Shown: piece by piece, positions 23,901 through 32,900 of the stretch
How positions within the stretch are numbered: the first letter of the stretch is position 1
How the letters are laid out: each line of letters starts with the position of its first letter
Assembly: GCA_032718475.1 (NCBI GenBank)
Contig: JAUCBJ010004615.1
Coordinates: forward strand, 1-37,119
Direction: 5' to 3'
Source of the DNA: Nemertoderma westbladi
Taxonomy: Eukaryota; Xenacoelomorpha; Nemertodermatida; Nemertodermatidae
DNA: 37,119 bases
Made by a program: the position numbers and the translations under genes
Notes under the pieces: model-generated
What the model was told of the DNA's origin: nothing
Database searches by the model: none
What the model saw: only the letters and a program-made list of their open reading frames with translations

Positions 23901-26900
23901 GCTGTGCACAACAAAAAGTTATAAACCATATGGATGGCACATTCATAAGAATGCTACGCCGGGTTCACTGTGCCAAGTAAAATGCACACATCTCCAACCA
24001 GGGACACTATATAACATTGGAGGTGTCTCATTGGTACCCCCAATCTTGACACTAGAACAAAGCAGCCTCCGCTTTGCGTACATTGTTTTCGCCGTGAGGA
24101 AGAGCCTGTGTACAAACTTGGGCTTTGGCAGCCCCATAAGCATGGAGAGCCCATGACTTTCGTGAGCTGCCTCCTAAAGGACACTGGCCTTGAAGATGCG
24201 GATAATCTCGCAAAAGTCATGAGGGATAGTGAGTTGTGGCAGTGCAACTTTGTTGATAAGCTGGCATAGCATTCTTAATGGAAGCTGCATGGGGTTTTTG
24301 TTAAGCTGGCATAACATTTCAATGTGCAGTTTTCAATGTATCAGTGTGACTACTGCAGCAAGCCGATTATAGTAGTACTGTAGCAGTAGTAATAATTTGT
24401 GTACTGTAGTGCGTTATGCTTTGAATTTTTGTGAATATGAATAAGCCAATTACAATTTTGTTACTTGTGGTTAAATAACCCTCCAAACGATCCTTCCTCC
24501 ATCTCAACAAATGGAGGTTAGAATTGATGATTGATAATGGAGTTATTGAAGGTTGGAGATGGAAGAATTCCATCTCAGAGGTTCTTCCATCTCAGCTGAA
24601 GAAAATATTGTTCGCGCTTTTAGACCTTTAGCAGTTTAACCCGCTAATTTTAGGTGTCTTTTAGTTTGTAAATCGACTTTAGCCTATGACGAGTATTGGA
24701 TACACTACATTAGCCGAAGCCAGCCTATGCGCGACCATTCACCCGCTGGATATACCCGGGAGACTGGATTCGGGGGCTCCGACCTTATTGCGGTGTAGGC
24801 CTACTGAATTATTCGATTGATCGTTAATATATAATCTCTGACAAATATTATTCACTTTCGGGAAATATTAACAGTTCCTTTAGGACGTGGCGCTCTAAAT
24901 ATATAAACAGAGCTATGACTTACACTAAACACAACGGGATGGCTAATGATTCACGTATAAGGCGCATTCTTTAGGAGATGCTTTGTTATCTGTCACAGTC
25001 ATGCACACTACCGGTACCGCACAATACTGCACACTGATCTGCCGACCTTCACTAATTTTAGTCACATATAAAGAGAACAGCAATTGACCCATGTAGTGCC
25101 TATGAAATAACATTAGATTCACTCCAAAACCAATATCATATAAGTCGCAATTGCTATATGTAAACGGTCTCTTACCTTCAGTATATCAAGAAGATGGGGT
25201 TTTATGATTATTTCTCGATATTATCCAAATATAACAATTTTCCATCAACAGATACAATTAATAACCGACAGTAAATAGCAGTAAAATAATGCGGTGAAAG
25301 ATATGTATAGCATTTGACAGGCAGGATAACAGTTATACGTTCCGGTAATCAAAGCCGTTCTAATGTTTTGGCTAAAGTCTGAAACAGAATAATTCCATAG
25401 CCGATGTTCGTGGCATCAGGAAAACCAACACACTGAAACCTGTGGGCTGTTGTAGGCAGCTTTCAACACAAAGATAAATAGCTCTCATTGGCAGAACTCC
25501 AGATTCTATAGGTTCCACGAACGTCTAAATGCCAAACCTCCCTAGCCTTTGCAGCCCATAGCCAACACAAGGCTAAATCACTCTGATTGGTCGATCATTG
25601 TTCTGATTGGTTAATCGAACAGAACAAAGAGGCCATACGTACAGCAAATCGGCCAATCAGCCAGCAGAATGCATCACTCGAGCAAGGCAGTTTTAGAGTA
25701 TTTGAGCGCATTGAGGGAAAACTGGATTGCGGAGAAAAAGGGCCAGTTACATCCCGCAAAAATTTTACAAATATCTTCCATTACTTATTTGTTACCAAAT
25801 AACATTTATTAGGTAAAAATAGTTCTATACGACTCTGCTGGAAACGTGAACACTCGCATCACGTATGGGGGTGCTGGTAAAAACAAAGGTAACTTCTTCA
25901 CATCAGGGAATATGATAGCTGGGGAATCAACGATTAGTGGCTATAGATGCACTGGATTGTTTGGTATGGGATGTATCTATTCAATCGTGGGTGACGGCGG
26001 TGAACGGTAAGTGAAATAACATTGATAAATAATAAATTATAAGTAGAACATTACTATAATAAAATTATAAAAAAATTAATTTATCTTCTTCTGGAATATC
26101 ATTTAGAATATTGAATAAAAATTCTTGGTATACACTTTTACCTGTCACACATTTTGGTCTAATGCATTTTGATTGCATTGTTGAAAGAAATTTCGAAGGG
26201 CCCATGGGTATCTTTAATGTAGCAGCTCTTCAATTAATTGTAGTAAATTTATATGACCTGGAAATTGTCTATTGTAATTTTTCCTTTTTGATATTCGTAT
26301 GTTCTTCGAATTTTTGTTTCAAAGTCCTTGTGCACTTGGTAAAGATTAAGACTCAAGGGGTGGAGGGCAAAAAAATGGTCCCTTACGAGAAGTATGCTGT
26401 TTTCCGCATAATCAATAAAAGTAAGACCATTGTGGGGTACACCAGTTATGGACATTTACAATATTATTGTTTATATGGTTGCCGGGCAACCCCCAGATAT
26501 ACAGAGTTATCTGAGTACTGACTGACAGACAGGCAGCTGATAGAAATTAACGTATCCTACTGGTACTGCTGCACTGTCTGACTTTATCGAATATTAATAC
26601 GAAAATATAATATCGTTCAACTACACACAATATTATGTTTGCGAATTAGCGTGAACCTAAACTGGTGACCCAGCCTGAACTCAAACTACCGGTATACAGT
26701 CTGTACAGGGAAATGCCTCTCGCCACTGAGGATATTTCCGCCCTGGCCGCGGCCTTACAAGGTCTCCTTCCCACTGCTGCCGGTACCGCAACCACCGCCG
26801 GCAACACAATCAATGCTGTGTCGGTAAAACTCTCCACGTTCTGGACCGAGAACCCTGAGATCTGGTTCTCCCAAGTCGAGTCGCAGTTCGTGACCCGCAA

Positions 26901-29900
26901 CATCACCGCGGACTCGACAAAATTCCACCACATGGTCGCCACACTCGACAACGTAACGGCGAAGGAAGTCAGGCCCATCCTCCTCAATCCACCGGCAGAA
27001 GATCAGTACGAGAAGCATGCCCTCATCGCTGCTTTCAGTAAAACTCAGGTCCAGAAAGATAACGAACTTTTATCTCTTTCTGGACTCAAGAGACCGCCAA
27101 CCAACGGGCCTCGTCCGCCACATGAGGTCCCTCAACACTGACCCGGAGACACTCTTCCGGGCGCTCTTCCTCGCACAACTTCTGTCTGAAGTCCGACGCG
27201 TCCTTGCCGGTTTGAACACCATGAACCTCGATGTTCTGGCCACCAATGCCGACCGCATTATGGAGGCAACCCGGAACGACCCCATCGGAGTTGGAATCGC
27301 TGGTGTGCAGAGAAACGCCGCCCCTGCCGGTACAACACAGTCTCCCAAGTCGAACCTCTGCTTCTTCCATAAGAAGTTTGGGAATGCTGCACGGAATTGC
27401 AGCTACAGAGGCTGTTGACTCAGCCACCTTCTTCCTTCCCCACCGGCCTCGACTCACGGTCCGGGAAACGCTGGGGCCGGCCGCTAAACATCTCCGCGGT
27501 CGGCCAGAATGCGAAGAGGATGATGACTGTGTGGGATTGTTGCAGCGGCCAAACTTATCTGGTGGACTGAGGAGCACAAGTCTCGGTTTCCCCTGCCACG
27601 CCCGGCGATAAACGCAACCGCATCCCCACTGCCCCGTTGGTCACCGCCATTTCGCCGCTGATTTTCCAAATTAGCTATTATTTTTAAAAAAATTAAATAA
27701 AAAAAATTTCTTAAAAATTAGTAATTATGTGTAATAATTAGTATATTTATCTATAAACATTTAACATTTTTTAAAAAAAAAATACAAATTATTAGGCTAG
27801 CTAGTGATTTTCCAAGTTCGCTATTATTAAAAAAAAATGTTTTTTCAAAATTATATACTTTTCTTTTATACTATTCTTTGGAAATCTCAATATTATTTGA
27901 TCTTTAGAGCACTTTTTCTTTTCGTGACGTGGCATTTTTATTTAATGAAAACAGTTAAAGTGAATCTACTACTGTAAACATTAAAAAACATTCTAGAATA
28001 ATATTTTGAAGTATTTAAAGGCAACAGATTAACATTTTAAGGTGTTTTATTAGGAATTATAAATTTAAAAAAAAATGTTCTAGAACAAAAAATATTAAGG
28101 TTTTGATGGTCTGCGTTTCTCACGGGCGATCACACAGCTGCGTGGTTTTCTACAAGGAGATTCGTTTTCTCCAACATGCTTTGGGATGTTTATAGGAGAT
28201 CTAGCATCTATACTCCGCCAAGTATCAGCTTATATAAGGTTTATCTTCTTTGCAGACGACCTTGCTATAAACTCGAAGGACCCTGTTACTACCCAGCTAG
28301 CCCTTGATGCTCTCCAGAAATGGTGCTTGCACAACTCAATGGAGGTGAATCTCGCAAAAACGAAGATTATTAAATTCCGCAAAGCAGGTCGTGTGGCTCA
28401 CTCCGATAGTTTCAGATATGGGGGGTCGAGAGTTGAACTTTCTAACGAGTATAAGTATCTTGGTGTTACACTACAACCATCACTTTGCTTTACCAAACAT
28501 AGAACGGAAGAAGCGGAAGACCTTTGCTCTTATAGGCTGTCTCCCCAACATACAGCGATTATCAATCGAAATTGGATTAAAAATCTTTCGAATGAAATTA
28601 TACCCCATGACAACATACGCTTTTACCGAGATTGCTCGATGCCTAACCTTATCCAATTTAAAGGAAGTGGACAAGATTAAGACAAGATTTTTGAAACGAC
28701 TTTTAGGCCTTCACACTAATGCGTCTTCCACTATGCCACTAATGGCGGTAGGTGCTAATTCCCTCACTGAGGATATACTAAGACAGCACCCAAACATCTT
28801 CAAACCCGAAGTTATCGACCAGTATAAAATACATCGACTTGACAGACTAAACAACTTCAACTTACAAGGCTATCATCGGGGACCAGCATTTTTCTTCTAC
28901 GAATTGGAAGAAACCCAAACAGTCGAACAGGCATATTGTTACAAGAACAACTGCTCACGGTTTCCACCACATTATATTCAGCAACAAAACTCCGTTCCAT
29001 GAACGCTCTGGTTGTTGTAAAAGCTCCTACTGTAACCGATCATGCAAGGACCTGTACCATGTTCTCAACTGTTCGAGCTGTCCTCCACTTGCTGCTCTGG
29101 CTTCCAAGAAATAATTAAAGCGACTAACAAAAGTAGATTTTCGCATATGTACACTGACATATATTTTAATTGTAATTATTATTTGAAATAAAAAAAAAAT
29201 TCCATTTGCCCCGCGTATATATTTAAAAAATATATATATATATCTTGCAGTCTACTAGAGAAATTTTTGAAATCGAAATTATTACTCATCACCATATTAA
29301 CGGGATTTTTCCTTCTAATACATAAATTGCTAAGTGTCATTTCTCCAAATTTCGTAAATTGTATAAGGAAAAGAAGGACCTTGCTCGATGCGCTCGCTTT
29401 GTGCATAAATACATAAGGGTCATAGCTACTTATCACTCAAAGATTAAATATTACATTTCATTTTTTTTTATTTTAGACGTCACTGGTTTATTAATAAATC
29501 TTACTTTGGATGTGGCAGTGACTCTGGCTATTTTGTGGTTACCGGTTGTCCCGGTGGTACGGCATGCGGTTGGCAGAGGCACGGATGTCCTTCTATACTA
29601 TCACATAATGGAGGCGGTGGAAATTGGAATAGTAAGTTACATATAAATTCAATACGTTTATAAACATAGACAGTGCCTAACACTTTAACGTCAATCAAAC
29701 TACTTCAATCTTAGATTCCATAGGTTTAAAATATATTACGAATGTGGGTCACTTATTTTAGCAATAAAAACTCCAGAGCTGCAAACAGATGAACTTGTAT
29801 TAGGTAAGATGTTCTATTAATGATTTTGAACCAAAGCTCTCATCAATACGAGTAGGTTCTGTTATAACCTGATGGAAAGCATTTGAGTGTAGAGCACTTA

Positions 29901-32900
29901 AGTAGCACGTTGAGGCTTATCATTTTACATCATATCAATGTTGAAATCACCAGTAAGAACAAGTTCATAATTATTATCAGCTAAATATGAAAGTTTTGAG
30001 TCAAGTTCATCAATAAAATCGTTTTCTTTTTTCTTCCGCACGATAAACACACCCGATAATTAAAGGCTTTGATTGGTTGCCACGGGTAATTTCCTCTCTT
30101 ACATAAATAGCCACACCACCACGAGCTATTTATATTGGCACTATGAAAATCACAGAAGGGTTTTTGATAACCTTGTAAGTCCTATATACCGTTCAATATT
30201 TTTTTATCCTTAGTAAAAAAGTTTTCTGAAAAGGAAATTATATCCAATTTAGATTCAAGTGCATGGAAAAAGTCTGTAATTAAATCGTGTTTGACATTGC
30301 TACTTTGAGAATTCAAGTGAAAAATTTATCATTGTGAGATTTACCTAAGATTTTTCCTTATTAAAATATCCATGCGCAAATATAAGCCGTATAATATTCT
30401 GGTCGGGGTTTACTTTATCTAAAAAACGATCAAGAAATTCCTTTGTGGTTCCAAAACATCATTATTATATCAAAATATCAATATATATTGTAATATCAAC
30501 ACCATTAATTACAGTTGCAACGGCTCAACTCCAATCTATCTAAAAAAACGCTGTTTGACAAAAGTATTTTTACACTTACGATTTTCAGTATTGAATTTGT
30601 TGCGTACAGTTTTGTATTTGCCATGGTTACTCATATATTTGTTTTCCCTCCAATTTTGAAAAGAATCGTATTTATCCTGCTGTAGCTTTTGTAAGTAGGG
30701 AGTTGACCATAGAGAGTTTTCAATTAATTTGGTGTTACGCACAAATTTGCGTTTGTAAGGGGCGTGCTTATCTAAAATCTTAGTTATGTTATCTGCAAAT
30801 ATATTATACTGGTCATTATACTGGCTGTATACAAAGTATACAGGCGACTCCAATCCAATGAAGCGATGTCGGCAAGAAAGGCTTTTTCATTTAAATTTTT
30901 CATATCACGACAAATTATGGTTTTTGATTTGTTATGAGGGGATTTATTAATGGCAGAGGTATCTTTTGTAAGATTTATATAAAAAGCAGTAAGTGTATAA
31001 TCATGGTCAGAAAAGGAACAAGGATATACGGAGCACTCAGTTGTGAATTCGGGACAGGGATATACGGAGCAGTCAGTTGTGAATTCGGAACAGGGATATA
31101 CAGAGCAGTCAGTTGTGAATTCGGGGCAGGGATATACGGAGCAGTCAGTTGTGAATTCGGAACAGGGATATACAGAGCAGTCAGTTGTGAATTCGGGGCA
31201 GGGATATACGGAGCAGTCAGTTGTGAATTCGGAACATGGATATACAGAGCAGTCAGTTGTGAATTCGGGACAGGGATATACGGAGCATTCAGTTGTGAAT
31301 TCGGAACAGGGATATACGGAGCAATCAGTTGTGAATTCGGAACAGGGATATACGGAGCAGTCAGTTGTGAATTCGGGGCAGGGATATACAGAGCAGTCAG
31401 TTGTGAATTCGGGACAGGGATATACGGAGCAGTCAGTTGTGAATTCGGGGCAGGGATATACGGAGCAGTCAGTTGTGAATTCGGAACAGGGATATACGGA
31501 GCAATCAGTTGTGAATTCGGAACAGGGATATACGGAGCAGTCAGTTGTGAATTCGGGGCAGGGATATACAGAGCAGTCAGTTGTGAATTCGGGGCAGGGA
31601 TATACGGAGCAGTCAGTTGTGAATTCGGGGCAGGGATATACAGAGCAGTCAGTTGTGAATTCGGGACAGGGATATACGGAGCAGTCAGTTGTGAATTCGG
31701 GGCAGGGATATACGGAGCAGTCAGTAGTGAATTCGGGACAGGGATATACGGAGCAGTCAGTTGTGAATTCGGGGCAGGGATATACGGAGTAGTCAGTTGT
31801 GAATTCGGAACAGGGATATACGGAGCAGTCAGTTGTGACAGGGATATACGGAGCAGTCAGTTGTGAATTCGGAACAGGGATATACGCAGCAGTCAGTTGT
31901 GAATTCGGGACAGGGATATACGGAGCAGTCAGTTGTGAATTCGGGACAGGGATATACGGAACAGTCAGTTGTGACAGGGATATACGGAGCAGTCAGTTGT
32001 GAATTCGGAACAAGGATATACGGAGCATTTAGTTGTGAATTCGGAATAGGGATATACGGAGCAGTCAGTTGTGAATTCGGAACAGGGATATACGGAGCAG
32101 TCAGTTGTGACTGGGATATACGGAGCAGTCAGTTGTGAATTCGGAACAGGGATATACGGAGCAGTCAGTTGTGAATTCGGAACAGGGATATACTCAGCAG
32201 TCAGTTGTGACAGGGATATACGGAGCAGTCAGTTGTGAATTCGGAACAGGGATATACGGAGCAGTCAGTTGTGAATTCGGAACAGGGATATACGGAGCAG
32301 TCAGTTGTGAATTCGGAACAGGGATATACGGAGCAGTCAGTTGTGAATTTGGAACAGGGATATACGGAGCAGTCAGTTGTGAATTCGGGGCAGGGATATA
32401 CGGAGCAGTCAGTTGTGAATTCGGAGCAGGGATATACATATACGGAGCAGTCAGTTGTGAATTCGGAACAGGGATATACGGAGCAGTCAGTTGTGAATTC
32501 GGAACAGGGATATACGGAGCAGTCAGTTGTGAATTCGGAACAGGGATATACGGAGCAGTCAGTTGTGAATTCGGGACAGGGATATACGGAACAGTCAGTT
32601 GTGACAGGGATATACGGAGCAGTCAGTTGTGAATTCGGAACAAGGATATACGGAGCATTTAGTTGTGAATTCGGAATAGGGATATACGGAGCAGTCAGTT
32701 GTGACAGGGATATACGGAGCAGTCAGTTGTGAATTCGGGGCAGGGATATACGGAGCAGTCAGTTGTGACAGGGATATACGGAGCAGTCAGTTGTGAATTC
32801 GGAACAGGGATATACATATACGGAGCAGTCAGTTGTTAATTCGGAACAGGGATATACGGAGCAGTCAGTGGTGAATTCGGAACAGGGATATACGGAGCAG

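Noticed and set aside
28391-29002. A separate host gene in the second frame of the LINE region
   Set aside because: It is the frameshifted continuation of the same RT thumb region and has no splice structure.
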